From positions 24,348,501 through 24,412,500 of the forward strand of contig CM049405.1 in the NCBI GenBank assembly GCA_026929865.2: DNA of 64,000 nucleotides, given 5' to 3'. The DNA comes from Hyperoplus lanceolatus. Lineage: Eukaryota; Chordata; Actinopteri; Uranoscopiformes; Ammodytidae. Positions within the stretch are counted from its first letter, which is position 1; each line of letters opens with the position of its first letter. The notes beneath the pieces are model-generated. The model saw only the letters and a list, made by a program, of their open reading frames with translations. It searched no databases and was not told the origin of the DNA. Shown here in pieces: positions 27,604 through 40,452 of the stretch. Both the position numbers and the translations under genes were made by a program.

Positions 27604-30600
27604 TATAAAAATGAAAATGGTTGTGACACGGATTTATCCAGTGATTTATTATCACTTGAGTAATTTTTCTATCAGTGTGTGGGGTGAGGAAGATAACACA
27701 ATATGTATTGTAACATCACTTAAGGCAGACACCACCCATACCCCAAAAAAACGATCTGTTTGTGTGCCGTCCCGACGTATTTTTGCCGATTGAACATGTT
27801 CATCGCCGACCGCTTTCATTTGGAGCAATTTGATTGGTGGAGGGTAGCGAATCAGTGAAGCCCGGAAGTGAGGGGGTAGCACAACAGCTAACAACAGCTA
27901 GCCATCGTTTTAATGTGTTTGTTCGTTTCGTTTGAGAGTACTCACATGCATCAACCCTTGTTGACTCTCGACACCATGCTCAACACTCTCTGCTAAATTG
28001 TGCTCTTATGGTCCATAAATATAAATACGTATTTCTATCTATGTTTACTCTAGAGACTGTCCCATCATTTCCCTTTCGTATTTTTCACAATACAGATTAG
28101 CGCCGCCTGCTGTTGGAGACATTGCCCGCCAAGCGCGAGCGACGGAAAATACGTCGCCTTTTCTTTGCCCCGGGTAGTTCCTGAACGGCCGACTCCTTTT
28201 TCATAGTACAGTCGGGTTTACACACTGTAACATCACTTACACACTGTAACAATAGTCTGCAATGTTAGTTTGTGCAATCATTTCTTACATGTGACTGATA
28301 AAGTACAGAGCAAATATAAAATGGCCAAATAACATGGTGTGTTCCCATAGACTGGATGCAACCTCACCCTTAACACCAGCAGTAATGCATTGTGAACAAA
28401 CATTTAAAGTTAGTAAAGCAATGAGTTTACTACTTACAGTAACACTGGCTGCAAGGTTAATTTTCACGTCCATTGATACAGACTAATATTTTTTTTGAAG
28501 ATAAAAACAGTCCATTCAAGTGAACGCAAGCCTTAAATACAAAGGGAAAAGGAGACATACGAAACAGACAAAATCCACTTTAAGGACTGCATGATGCGTG
28601 GTTTTCAGAGGAATGAAATGACGACTTTGAAGAGAGAAACTTAAAATTGCATTTCTCGACTTTAAAAAGCTGCAGACGGCTCTTCTCCCTACTGGGGGTT
28701 TGGATTCTCACTTACAACAGTAATTGTCACCACTTATGCTGTCAAAAAAAAGCATACTCAAATAGTCTGGTCTTTTGCAATTCTTCACTTCTTTGGTTGA
28801 TTGACAATCCACAAAGTCTTTTATCCAATCTCAATTTTTTTCGTCCATTATCTGCTGTTTCACATGTGAAGGGTCTTTTTGCTAAATAATTGATGCTTGA
28901 GACAGACGCACACTTTCTTGTTTTCTATTTTACATACACCAGTTGATCCAAAAATAATCTAGCATGCAGTAGTCATACACTTGGGTCATACTTTTACTCA
29001 TTTATCTCATCATGACGTTGCGTCTCGATCTTGCCTCTTGCTTGTTATATCCTTTGCATCCCTGGTTATTTTCATTCAGAGGCTCTGTCAATGTGATGTA
29101 GTAGGCATCCGAGTATATCTAAGCATGCTAAATCTTACCACACAAATTGGGACATCTTAATCTTACCATATTCAATAGCAGAAAGTATGGATATTTGAAC
29201 GCAGGGTCAGAGAGTCAACAGATGTGCAGGAAGTTCACAGTAGCGAATTGATGCCTATGCTTTACATGTAGTCAGTATGCTCATACTGTATGTTATCTGT
29301 GATAAACCTGGTATCTGGCCTGCTCCAACCCAATTGACACTTTACGTTCGACTCTCCAATGGACTTCCTTAGGTGATGAACAAGTGAGATACTAGAGGAG
29401 CATTCTCAGCTATTTGTACGGTGATGGTAATTAATCAAAGACAAGATGGATGGGGATCACACCTCCATAATAAGCCTGTCATGTATTCTTTATCATTGCC
29501 GATGCAGCGATAATTAGAAATGAAGCATGTAAATTAGCAGTATTAATTGAGTTTTGCCTTTTATATTGTGGAGCCCTGTTTTTTGCTTTTCCCCCTTTCT
29601 TGTCTGCGTTAACAGGGCAATAAAGCAGCCCTTTTTTATATTCTACTAAACAATTCTGCATAATGCATTCATGGGAACATCAGTGATCATGATCATGTTC
29701 AGTGTTCAGGATTGGATAATAACATGTTTGGCCTTATTTGGGGTGGACAAAGCTGTAAGCACAACACTTATTTACTTAATACATGGGTTGAATACACATG
29801 CACACACTTGTTGTGACGTACAGCTGCCTCTTCACACATCTGACAGGCACAGAAGGGCATTGCTGTTTGTGTCCAGTGTCCTTCCAATGAGTCCCAATAA
29901 TATTTTTTTTTCCCTGAACAACTCTAAGGGAAATATGCTTTCTGTCTGCTAAATGCTCCATTATTTTCTACAGCTAATGTAGTGTAGCTAAATGTGTCTG
30001 TCTGCAGTTTGGAGATGGGCCGATCACAGAAAGTATGTTTTATTATTTTATGCTGGTTAGACTCCAAGTAGCAATGTGTTACTCTCAAAACCTATTTTCT
30101 TTTGCACATCAGGAGTACGTAAATACATTTATTTTTTTTTGGAGGTGAGGGAGTTGCCCAACTATGTTTCAGTGAGAAGAAAAACTGTTTTGTTAGCAGA
30201 ATATTAATTACCATGGCTGACAAAAAAAAAACATGTTCAATTTGTCATTCAGCATTGTTTACTCCTTTGGCATCTGCTCCCGGGTGTTTTTAGATGGGAA
30301 GATTTGCAGGTTTTCCGCTGAAATGACATTGTTTTGACATTGCATTTATTTTTTATTTTTTTAAGTTGACATCTCTTCCAAACCCCGGAGGCCAAAGATT
30401 TATGCCTAAATTGACTGTGGAAAAAAGACAATGATGGCTACCGCAGTGTTGTTTTATGACTGGTGGAGTCACTGAATGTCCCATATCTCTCCATGTCTAA
30501 GTTGACCCTGTGCTCATTGTCACTTCCCCGCAACCAAGCTGGGGTGATGCGCAAAAATGTGTCAGCCCCACAAGGGTGTAGTACAACCAACACAGGGATA

Positions 30601-31748
30601 GCATTCATGGATTTGAAGTACACAACACAACACATGTAACACATTTGGGAGTTGGTACATGCATTTCAAATGTTAAGCAGACAAAGGAGCATGTGGCAAT
30701 AAGGGACTGAACATGATATGAAAATAAATCTACTCCTTCATGTGCTCTCAATATGACATTCCTTCTCAGTCAATGTGTACATGCTTTCTTCATTAGCTAA
30801 CTTCAAACACAGCAAGATGAACTGTTACATCTGCTGTGCAGACAACTACATTTAAGGCGAGACACAGCAGGCAAAAACGTTTTATTTTCCTGCACTGTTT
30901 AATTGATGGATTTAAGTCTATTTTGTTTCTATGATGTGTCTTCTGTCATACTATTATAAATCACAGGTTATAACAGAATGGTTGGTTCATATTATGTTGT
31001 TAATTGTTTGATTTGTAATACATTTAGCACTTTAAAACACGTGCCCCAAATTAATTTTTTATCTCTATCCAAAATATGTTCTGTTAAAACATTGGACACT
31101 AATATGTTGTAAAAAAAAATACAAAGATTTGAACACTGCCTTTATCCAAAATGTACATTTTCGGTTTTTTAAGAGATGCACATGTACACTTAGTTAGATT
31201 AGCCAAATGTATTCAAAAATGTCTTAACAAATTGTAATACAAATATAGAAAAATTGTAATGTCACTTATCAACTGGCAAATTTTCAGGATGAGATCAACT
31301 ATAACTCTACCCTATTCACTTGCAGTGTATCGCCTTTTTCACACGCAAAACAACACTAATTCACAGCTCCTCAAAATGTAAATTGTCAATACTAGCTCAG
31401 CCACTCGTTCATATGCTGCACAGTGATCTTTGCAATACATACATAAATAAAGAAGTGCAAAATGATGAACCTGGGGTGGATTGGCAGGAAGCCTGAAACT
31501 CACTAGACTTCTACATCACTCGACAGACAGCGATCTGCCTCCGCACATACACAGCAGTTCATGTTGTGAGTAGATACAGAAGGGAGGGGGGGTGGGGTGA
31601 AAGATAGGTGAGCGGAGATGAGCTGTGATGCCATCCTTTAAGAGTTACCTTTTACCGATGAAATGCTATTCCACTTCACCTGACAATCCACTGCTGTCCA
31701 TGGGCCAGACCTGATTTCTGAACCAATCAAGATGGCCAAAGTTATACT
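27604..31748. other. Long non-coding stretch, no gene recognised
   Basis: About 4.1 kb. The part at 28080-28200 (attagcgccgcctgctgttgg, then cgccttttctttgccccgg) has the feel of a dispersed repeat, but no ends could be set. The rest is AT-rich with short frames only. Confidence 0.45.
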
Positions 31749-31782
31749 GTATATATATATGTATATATATATATATATATAA
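31749..31782. repeat. (TA)n microsatellite
   Basis: About 16 TA units with one tatg interruption. Confidence 0.85.
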
Positions 31783-31861
31783 AGATTAATTTGTCTATAT
31801 GATATATTGGTATGATAACCCTCCCTTGAGTGGCAGCTGTATCAGAGTAATCAGCTGACAA

Positions 31862-31925
31862 ATCAGCGATTCTGGAGAACATTTATTGTCATATTCCCTT
31901 TTTGTCAAAATCAGTAAATACCTGG
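31862..31925 (+). repeat. Fragment of the family A miniature element
   Basis: cagcgattctggagaacatttattgtc followed by tttttgtcaaaatcagtaaatacct matches the left part of the 24236 and 55220 copies (tctggagaatgcttgttgtc; gttggaatcagtaaatatct). The TTAA end itself is absent. Confidence 0.5.
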
Positions 31926-32474
31926 CCTGACCACAATATTGCGAACACAATAGGAAAAGGTTAAGTATATACACAACTGATACATTGTTTGTTCATGATC
32001 ATTCAATAACAGTAGTGGTAAGTACTATGTATTTATATCCAGTAAAAATATCTTAAGTGCTAACTTTACCCTCAATCTAATGTTCATATATTTAGTATTA
32101 TGTTCTATTTGGTTGGTATCTTCTGATGCAGTCCACATGGAACCAATGTACTGAGCGATTATTTCAGGATTGATGATTCAAAAGACCTTAAAAAGAATGA
32201 TTGACTGCGGCTAAATTCCCCCCCTTACTGACCCTCCTTTCCTTTCATTGAGTCTCAGTCTTGCGGTATTCAAGTGGCCTTTGTTTTTTTGCCTTTCCTC
32301 TCTCCTTCCATTTTCTAGTGTGACAATGTATCCTCCATTAAGTCTTTATAGGTTGATGGAAATGTCATAAGGGCACTGAGACGGCCATACATCACCCTAT
32401 TCACTCCCTCCTTCTGCTGAGCTTTCATTTTCCTTTGCTCTCTTCCCCCACATCCCCCCATATTAACAAACCGC

Positions 32475-32951
32475 ACATAAAGCCTCGTTTTCACCGAGCG
32501 GTGCAGCTGGGTTTCGGTGCGGCACGGAACGCATTTATTTGCCTTTCCGCTGCCAAAATTAGGAAAGGGTACCAAAATGGGAAGGAACTGTGCCGTACTT
32601 ATTTTCGTTGCCCATTGGTTGGAGCTACCAAGCCGTCCCAAAAGGGTGGAGCTTCACACTGTAGTCCGTTGATTGGTCGACAGAATCCTCATTTATGTGC
32701 AAGAGATTAACCGCTGTGTGGGTACACTGTGTCCCGCTGCAACGATGGAACAATACTTAAGTAGCTGCTACATACAGCGCCGTTCACCGGCTCTGACCTA
32801 TAGATTGTCCATACTCTGACCGCAGTTATCGCTCTCCGGCATAAACCCCGCCTACAAAGTAAGGGTGCTGTCGACAGTGGAAACACAAGCCAGATCCAGT
32901 GTTACCGTGCCCTGCCGGACTGTGACTTGCTGAACCGAACTGTACCCAGTG
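32475..32951. repeat. Teleost MITE-like repeat, right end degraded
   Basis: gcctcgttttcaccgagcgg at the left, then tttcggtgcggcacggaacg, and cagtggaaacacaagcc plus ctgaaccgaactgtaccc at the right, give the order seen in a common fish miniature element (inverse of ...ccgctcggtgaaaacgaggc). A clean right inverted repeat is not found. The two 91- and 108-aa frames on opposite strands near 32315-32710 are not gene-like. Confidence 0.5.
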
Positions 32952-33758
32952 CTCTGGGTCTGCATGTGAATGAAGGATTTCCACTCTGACACAGCCATGC
33001 TTTCTCCTCACATCCACATGCCTGGAGGGAGATCCATGCTGCTGCAGTAGGTGTATATATCAGTTGAAATGCAGTGCTAGAGCACATCATCTACAGGGAT
33101 TTACAGGGACATCTGCTTATTTCAGAGTGATTTTGATAACAAGGAAGAATAAGATATTTTGCCCCATTCCCTGTAAATGCAGTTGTCACCTTGGAGGCTG
33201 TGTGTTGGGTGTGGGTGTAATAGGAAAAGGAAATCATGTCAGGTGATAAAAATGAGTGTGTGTTAGCTGCGCTGAGCACCTTGGTGGTTCCCTGTTCTTC
33301 ACCTTGTCCCCCTTATCACATTACAGCGTGGATATATAGATGCTACCCCAACTCCAGAGGTAAGGGATTAATTTGTTTAAAGCTCCGCATACTGCTTTGA
33401 CTGACCTTGGTCGGGCAGAAAAAAAAATAACGACTTTTCTCATCCGTTGCTGCCCTGCACACTCGCCTGAAGGCAGAGCAAAAAAGATTAATGGAGAGAG
33501 GGGGGTCATATCTCTCCTTTCAGAAACTATAATCAAAACGTAATGCAGCCACACCGGGCTGTTTCAAACAATACGTCTTGTTTGCATAACTAGCATGCTT
33601 ACCTCATGATTACACCATGACCAAAGCCCTGCCAGAGTCCGTCCTACCATACTAATTTGTTTTTCCGAAAGATGACAGTATCTCATACAGGGGGGATTTA
33701 CTTTCTCAATGTTGAGCTTTGTACATATCCACTGTCATAGGGGTGGACAGACACCCAA

Positions 33759-33760
<2 letters not shown>
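32952..33760. other. No recognisable gene
   Basis: Mixed-composition DNA. The stretch 33340-33560 is repeat-free with no coding frame of interest. Confidence 0.45.

Positions 33761-33808
<48 letters not shown>
33761..33808. repeat. (GT)n microsatellite
   Basis: About 24 GT units. Confidence 0.95.
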
Positions 33809-33811
<3 letters not shown>

Positions 33812-34705
33812 GTAACATTAGAGTGTCTTTGTTCTTGTATTTCCACACTAATGAGACATGTTTGAGAAAAGCTGTCACCGCGCTCCAAACGTTACACTTC
33901 ATTTCAACATGACATCATGTCTGCTGTACGTTTTGCCAGTTGCAGGTGTGAATTGGAAAAAAAATTCACTACCAAGCAACAAAACTAACTGAAGGAGAAA
34001 GAGGAGGAAATTACCTTATTAAAGTACATTTGTTGGGGACTATTTAGACGCATATTAATACACATTACATGTACTGTTTCTGTGTGGAGTCTTATTGGCA
34101 TCATTTGGCAGACACTTTGTTCTAAAGCAACTTTTACATCAAGCACAATCCAAAGCACAGCAGATGGAGACACTATTTAATAAATACCACAACTCTTTCT
34201 GGTGTGTGTGTAGCCGCATTACAAGTATATCTCTGAATTAGTAACGCTGGCTTAGTTTGACCTTACATCTGTCATCCCGGTATTTGCGTGAACAAATTGC
34301 TGAAGTGAAAGGTCTGTCAAAATATTGTAATATATCCTTGTGCAATTTTAAGTAGTTATATGGGAGATGTGGACCTTCTTTTGTGTAAACGGCGTATATC
34401 TGAGTACCACATAGGCTTGCCCTCAATAATGGCTGAGGACTACAACTGCTCAGGTAACAAATGAAAGTTACTGAAATTAGAAGCAGGCATGAAAACAAAT
34501 CATATCTGTTAAAATGATTTGTATGTGTCCACTAATTGTGAATACACAATTGTTTACTTGAAAATAAGAAGTATATAGCCTACTAATATTAATGACTCCA
34601 ATATGAGCAACGCATTTTACTATATCTAAGCATTATATAAATGTGTTCTTATATTCCATTGTATTGTTTAATTACACAACTAATTTTGTTTTCTCTTATT
34701 GTTTT

Positions 34706-34706
<1 letters not shown>
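33809..34706. other. No recognisable gene
   Basis: AT-rich DNA between two microsatellites. Nothing recognised. Confidence 0.5.

Positions 34707-34744
<38 letters not shown>
34707..34744. repeat. (CA)n microsatellite
   Basis: About 19 CA units. Confidence 0.93.
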
Positions 34745-34747
<3 letters not shown>

Positions 34748-34779
34748 TGTATTCCCATTGCGCTTCCCCATTTATTAGT

Positions 34780-35060
34780 CACGTCACAGGGCCGAGAGAT
34801 GAGCATGCTTCTCAGAAGGTGGGGCTGTCAACATCAATAAGGCCCTTCCAGCGTGAGGGGCCCATTAATACCAAAGTAGCCACTCCGCATGTTGTCAGAT
34901 ATGAATAATGGTTTGCATAACAAATCATTTGGCTGTCTGACATGTTCCAGCGTTTGCGAGCGTCGGAGGCATCGGGTTCCAGCACTTTGCCCCCATCAGC
35001 AACCCGGCCGCCTGATCAAAGCTGAAGTTGAGGACCGCAGGAGGACAGCCAATTGGGCAA
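34780..35060. promoter_or_regulatory. Candidate conserved non-coding element
   Basis: GC-balanced, repeat-free stretch with no open frame of a known family. It includes a gatatgaataatggtttgcataacaaat-like core with homeodomain/POU-type AT motifs. Called only on composition and lack of repeats; conservation cannot be tested here. Confidence 0.22.
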
Positions 35061-35145
35061 AACTGATTTTCTTTTTCAACCCAGGACGACACCTTGCCCT
35101 GTGGCTATACCATTGCGATGATAAAGGGAAAGGTTATGTTGTATG

Positions 35146-35334
35146 TTTGTTTTATTTTTTTTGGTCATTTTTGCTTTTATTAGACATTTTGGACGGACAG
35201 AGATGGAATGGGGTGGAGAATGAAATGACATGCAGAGAACAACCCAGGATTGGAACTCAGGTCTGCTGCGATGAGGACTGATCCTCTTTTTTTTGGAAGG
35301 GGGGGCTGCTCTAGCCACTACACCACAAGCCACC
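35146..35334 (-). mobile_element. tRNA-derived SINE, minus strand, with target-site duplication
   Basis: In inverse orientation it shows a tRNA-like head (tggtgtagtggctagagc box A, complement of 35308-35325; gagttccaatcc box B at 35247-35258). A body with tctctgcatgtcatttcatt and a tail ending in a T-rich run on the plus strand follow. The flanks ttatgttgtatg (35134-35145) and ttatgtattatg (35335-35346) form an imperfect 12-bp duplication. Body similarity to the 15145 SINE indicates a related subfamily with a different head. Confidence 0.82.
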
Positions 35335-35389
35335 TTATGTATTATGTTGACGGAATGAATCACCAGCCGTCATAAACAGTTAGTGTCCC

Positions 35390-35725
35390 ACAACTGGGGG
35401 ATAGAATTATGATTTCTAATCATCCCCAGAGGTCGACGCACCTCATCTCTCAACCGATGACATCTTTGTGCGCAGATGCGATTTGACCAGAAAACAACGA
35501 CCTGTATCTGCTGTCTGCGAGGCGCTCTCCACATCAATCTCGCCCACCGAACGAGGTCACTTTATCTGCCCTCATAAAGCAAGCCCGTCATGACAACATC
35601 TGGACAATTTCAAAGCCCTTTCTGAAATGAAATGTCGATGCCGCTGCTATGCAGTAGCGCTCCAAGATTGTATGATAACTAATGAGGCTGAAATATAATT
35701 AAATTATATGATGTACGGGATTAAT
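35390..35725. promoter_or_regulatory. Candidate conserved non-coding element
   Basis: About 335 bases without repeats, with balanced composition, a closing AT-rich part rich in TAATTA cores (35690-35740) and no domain-bearing frame. This profile fits enhancer-like DNA near developmental genes but is weak evidence on its own. Confidence 0.22.
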
Positions 35726-36103
35726 TATCCAGATCTCATTTAAAAACACTTGTGTTCTCTCTTGTTTCCGTCAGTGTGGTTGGCAGAGGAAGAAGTTTTA
35801 AGGGGACAGCGAGGGAGCCATGCAGGGATAGAACAGCTGACACCTGCTGAATGGTGGCAAACTGGCAAAGAAATGGAGGGGCAGTCACAGAGAAACCAGG
35901 TTATGCTGCATTGTTTTGCAGTTGATCAAGGAATAGCTGCCTTAAGTCACAAACAATAACACATTTAATGAGCTCAACACAGTCTCATTATTGATAATGA
36001 ACTTGCCTCCAAAGTTCAACATTGGTTGGTGGGAACACACCATGTACATCCTCAACAGCAATAGGCAGTTTAGAAGGGAATACTTTCTTTGTTGAAACCG
36101 CAA

Positions 36104-36345
36104 TGCAATAACTCATGAACACTTTGAGGGACTTTCGTCAAATTTGGCACACACTCACACTTTGATAATAGGCTAAACTGATTACATGTTGGAGGTCAAA
36201 GGTCAAAGTCACTGTGACTTTGCGTATTGTGAATGCAATATCTCGATAGCGCTTTGAGGGATGTTCTTCAAAGTTTGCAATAGTGTCAACTTTGACTCAA
36301 AGCTGAACTGAATATATCTGAGGTCAAAGATCACTGTGCCCTTAC
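36104..36345 (+). repeat. Dispersed teleost repeat in two tandem units (period 130 bp)
   Basis: Unit 1 starts tgcaataactcatgaac at 36104 and unit 2 starts tgcaatatctcgatagc at 36234. Both continue with ctttgaggga-ttcttcaaa-type blocks, then aactga, then ggtcaaaggtcaaagtcactgtg or a shortened form. I recognise this as a very common fish repeat containing gaggtcaaaggtcaaggtcactg. The second unit has lost one of the ggtcaa copies. Confidence 0.75.
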
Positions 36346-38500
36346 ATTTTGTTGGGTTCCAAATGATCTTGTATAATATTAGACCTTCTTATGAGATGTA
36401 CCTTCTTTATAGCATTGCCTGCTACCACTGTACTGTCAGCGTTCGACAATTGTATGGAGGCATATAAACGCCAGGTGGTATTTCCCGTTAATTATGTATA
36501 GCTATGTGTAACATTTTTTGAATATTTTATTATTTGTATTTACAGTACATTGTTAATCCATGTTGTAACTAATACGAAAAGCACTCATATACAATGTACT
36601 GCAGTAAAAAGTAAAACATAGCATAAATTGGAAATACTCAAGTATATTTGGAGCAAGTACAGTACTTATGTAAATGCACTTAGTTATTTCCCTTTTACTC
36701 TTTCATAAAGCATACATGTATATACATCTAATAGAAGAACCTTGTTTGCCATTAACAACGCATTTGTGTAATTAGCTTGTGGTACTTCACATTGCCTCCC
36801 AGAGGTTAACCACATTCCTTCTACTACCGATGGTTACAAAACCAGGTGCAAATCAAGTTTCAAGAAAACAGGCACGACAAAAACAAACAGGATGACATTT
36901 TGCTTTTCTAAAGAAAAACACTGGAAAAGAACACATTTAATAAGAAACAAGCTGTGAGTCAGAGGGTCAAAGTTACCTCAACGCTCAATTTCGGAGACAT
37001 GCTGTCATCGCTCCAACACATGAGCAGGTTATTGAGGACAAGGTGGGAAGGTTAAGATATTATTTCTCGCTGTGGGTTTTTCAAGTTTTTTTTCTCCTTT
37101 ACCAGGCAGCGTGTCAGCAAATGTCACAGTCATATTCCCCTTGCACTTTCCACGCCCTCAGCCATCCACTCTCTCTTTGCTGCAGTGTATGTCTTCCCTG
37201 ACATTTCCCCCCAAAAAATAGCCCCTGGAAGGTTAAACTCCGGCGACAAAAGTTTCCAAAGTGGAATGCACCCTGGCTCGTTAAACCCATATACCTGGAT
37301 TTTGTGAAGAGAGCAACAACAACAAACAAAAACATCTCAGAATTGTCTTTGGTCGTTGAGCATCAATCAATTGCAAATGTTCTTCATATTGGGCTTCCTC
37401 TCTTAGGTCTGACACCATCAAAAAAATGGGGGAGATTCTGTTTCTGCGCAGTTGCATCAGCTCCGCTCTAATGAGACAGTGTGTATATAGGGCCAGTGAG
37501 CTGATATTGAAGTCCTCGTCAGACTTGGGGAGTCAGGAGGCTTTTTGTTGGTCTATAGTGCTGAAGCAAACGTTATCGCATTTCCCTCTGTAAGCCATAT
37601 GGATGAGCCCCCTCCTTTCTCTCTCTCTCTCAGACTCCCTGTAGGTGTCAGTTGAGCTCTCTCCATCTTTCTTTTTTACTGGTTGATGAGATCCCACTGC
37701 AGCTCATGTAGCAGCACAGACCCAGGACTGAAGGGGAAACCACGTCAGAGATCATTAAGAGTGGCAAGGGTATTTTGCTCATAGCTGGAGGCTGTAGCAG
37801 CAATGTTCAATTAGGGAAATCCCAAGTCATTAATTTTTCCCTGCTCATATTTGCATAAAAATGCGTAGTTTTTAAAAGATGTGCACTTTGGGCAGGAAAT
37901 GAGAGGGGAGATGTCATGCAACACGATGACTCTGTGCACTGGTCTGCCTGGTAATTTGTTGGCAATCGTACAGAATCACAGAACAGGGCCCAAATGAATG
38001 AGTCAAAAATGTTATTCCTAAACATGTGCTAAAATCACTGACCAAATATACTGTATATATTGGTTGTCCAAATAATGTATAATTTCCTCCTAGAGATAGA
38101 GTATATTATTATTGTTCTTCTAAATCAAGATGCAAAGTGTCAATGCAGGATCCAATGGTATCTTTATGGTAAGGTACTGTGAAGCTGTAGCTACACATCA
38201 GTAATTAATTATGAATGGGGACCTTCATAATCCAAAATCTTTGTTGCAGAATTGTGCACATTGTATTTATATTGTTTAGAAAGGTTATTCTTTACCAAAC
38301 AACCCACACAAGTTGCCTGATCTCTTAAATTCATATGCTGTGATCTAACTTTGATGCATTAAACTGTATTGCATAACAGTATTGGGGAAAACTAATTCAT
38401 GGCCACAATCTGGAGATGTTGCAATTCCCGGCCAGTGCCTTAACCCTTGGGGATGGTTATATGACAGTAACCCTGGCGAGACCAGCCTGATCCTGAAAGC
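36346..38500. other. No recognisable gene
   Basis: Non-coding DNA with a short (CT)n at about 37617-37631. No element ends identified. Confidence 0.45.
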
Positions 38501-38914
38501 TTCAAATTTGTTTCTCTCCCACCAATCAATCTGGACTTTCTCCAATCTCTGTGGAGAGGAGTCTGAATATGAACGGACCAATCAGGACTCCTGTTCTGAC
38601 CCAACATTTGTTCCTTATTGTGGAGGACAGCTTCTGATTGGTTCATGTAGTCATCAATCTACGATTGTGAGAGCAGCCATATCTCACAAGATATGTTGTT
38701 AATCAATGTTGACGTCAACAACTTCAAGAACCAATCAGGGGCTGCCTTCCACTAACCGACAAAAAAAGGGAGGGTCCATTTTGACTGGAAGCTAGATTGA
38801 CAACCTCATAAACCATTCAGGGGCTGCCTTCCACTAATTTTCGGATTTGCTGGACTCCCCCACAGAAATTGGAGAAAGTCCAGGCTGATCTGCGGGAGAA
38901 TAACAAATGTGAAA
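38501..38914. mobile_element. Inverted-repeat element with 54-bp arms
   Basis: The left arm 38501-38554 and right arm 38860-38914 are mostly complementary. Their inner part ctggactttctccaat-ctgtgg is matched by ccacagaaattggagaaagtccag, and the outer part by aaatttgt/acaaat. Inside, a 27-bp segment (aacca-tcaggggctgcc...) occurs twice, at 38729-38755 and 38811-38837. It is a non-autonomous element or hairpin repeat; the superfamily is unknown and there is no obvious target duplication. Confidence 0.65.
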
Positions 38915-39107
38915 CCCAGCAACTTAGCAACTGGAGTCTTTGCTTTTAGTTCCAGGGGAAAAAGTTAAATAAGAATTCATATTTAGATTTTAGGATTATG
39001 CTTATACAGTTTTCAGATGTTTACAATATGTAATGTTTGCATTTGTTTACCTATCAAATTAGTTGACCTTCTAAGTTAACTGGTATGCAAATGCATGAAC
39101 TATTATA

Positions 39108-39389
39108 CACTCAACAAAAATATAAACGCAACACTTTTGTTTTTGCTCCCATTTTTCATGAGATGGACTTAAAGATCTAAAATTCATTCCAGATACACAA
39201 TATTACCATTTCTCTCAAACATTGTTCACAAATCTGTCTAAATGTGTGATAGTGAGCACTTCTGCTTTGCTGAGATAATCCATCCCACCTCACAGGTGTG
39301 CCACATCAAGATGCTGATCTGACTTCATGATTAGTGCACAGGTGTGCCTTAGACTGTCCACAATAAAAGGCCACTCTGAAATGTGCATT
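39108..39389. repeat. Left terminal inverted repeat of the Tc1/mariner element
   Basis: Matches the inverse of 40453-40734 along its length. It contains several candidate transposase-binding direct repeats, such as the paired ...cacctcacaggtgtgcc and gtgcacaggtgtgcc blocks at about 39286-39352. Confidence 0.9.
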
Positions 39390-39422
39390 TCTTTTTGCTT
39401 TATTGGGGGTCTGGGGACTCAG

Positions 39423-40436
39423 TCAGTATCTGGTGTGACCACCATTTGCCTCATGCAGTGCAACACATCTTCTTCGCATAGAGTTTATCAGATTGTCAAT
39501 TGTGGCCTGTGGAATGTTGGTCCACTCCTCTTCAATGGCTGTGCGAAGTTGCTGGATATTAGTGGGAAGTGGTGCACGCTGTCGTATACGCCGGTCAAGC
39601 ACATCCCAAACATGCTCAATGGGTGACATGTCCGGTGAGTATGCTGGCCATGCAAGAACTGGGACATTTTCAGCTTCCAAGAATTGTGTACAGATCCTTG
39701 CAACATGGGGCAGTGCATTATCTTGCTGAAACGTGAGGTGATGTTCATGGATGTATGGCACAACAATCGGCCTCAGGATCTCATCACGGTATCTCTGTGC
39801 ATTCAAAATGCCATCAATAAAATGCATCTGTGTTCTTCGTCCATAACAGATGCCTGCCCATACCATAACCCCACCACCACCATGGGCCACTCGATCCACA
39901 ACATTGACATCAGCAAAGCGCTCACCCACACAACGCCACACACGCTGTCTGCCATCTGCCCTGAACAATGTAAACCGAGATTCATCCGTGAAGAGAACAC
40001 CTCTCCAACGTGCCAGACGCCATCGAATGTGAGCATTTGCCCACTCAAGTCTGTTACGGCGACGAGCTGGAGTCAGGTCAAGACCCCGATGAGGACGACG
40101 AGCATGCAGTTGAGCTTCCCTGAGACGGTTTCTGACAGTTTGTGCAGAAATTGTTTGGTTATGCAAACCAATTGTTTCAGCAGCTGTCTCAGTGGCTGGT
40201 CTCAGACGATCTTGGAGGTGAACCTGCTGGATGTGGAGGTCCTGGGCTGGTGTGGTTACACGTGGTCTGCGGTTGTGAGGCCGGTTGGATGTACTGCCAT
40301 ATTCTCTGAAACGCCTTTGGAGACGGCTTATAGTGGAGAAATGAACATTCAATGCACGAGCAACAGATCTGGTTGACATTCCTGCTGTCAGCATGCCAAT
40401 TGCACGCTCCCTCAATGCTTGTGGCATCTGTGGCAT
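39423..40436 (-). CDS. Tc1/mariner transposase, intact DD34E
   Basis: The enzyme cuts and re-inserts its own element at TA dinucleotides in the nucleus. I place the start at the first ATG (40436), giving 337 residues ending GGHTRY. The open frame extends five codons further upstream only through a TTG. The N-terminal 60 residues carry a helix-turn-helix (STRSVARALNVHFSTISRLQ, about 21-40) followed by an arginine-rich RRPR hook (about 57-60). A second DNA-binding helical region follows to about residue 120. The catalytic triad is visible: D151 in LFTDESRF, D239 in FQQDNALPH and E274 in SPIEHVWD, with 34 residues between the last two. A glycine-rich HGGGGVMVWAG block at 185-195 is also typical. 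Length matches the family norm of about 340. No stop, frameshift or missing catalytic residue is present. It lies between the two inverted repeats with no intron. No host promoter is apparent; expression would depend on the terminal repeats or on flanking DNA. Confidence 0.95.
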   Translation of the reverse strand: MPQMPQALRERAIGMLTAGMSTRSVARALNVHFSTISRLQRRFREYGSTSNRPHNRRPRVTTPAQDLHIQQVHLQDRLRPATETAAETIGLHNQTISAQTVRNRLREAQLHARRPHRGLDLTPARRRNRLEWANAHIRWRLARWRGVLFTDESRFTLFRADGRQRVWRCVGERFADVNVVDRVAHGGGGVMVWAGICYGRRTQMHFIDGILNAQRYRDEILRPIVVPYIHEHHLTFQQDNALPHVARICTQFLEAENVPVLAWPAYSPDMSPIEHVWDVLDRRIRQRAPLPTNIQQLRTAIEEEWTNIPQATIDNLINSMRRRCVALHEANGGHTRY

Positions 40437-40452
40437 TTTGCTGTGAGACAAA

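Noticed and set aside
39684..40376. 230-aa plus-strand open frame
   Set aside because: It is the antisense shadow of the Tc1 transposase on the minus strand.
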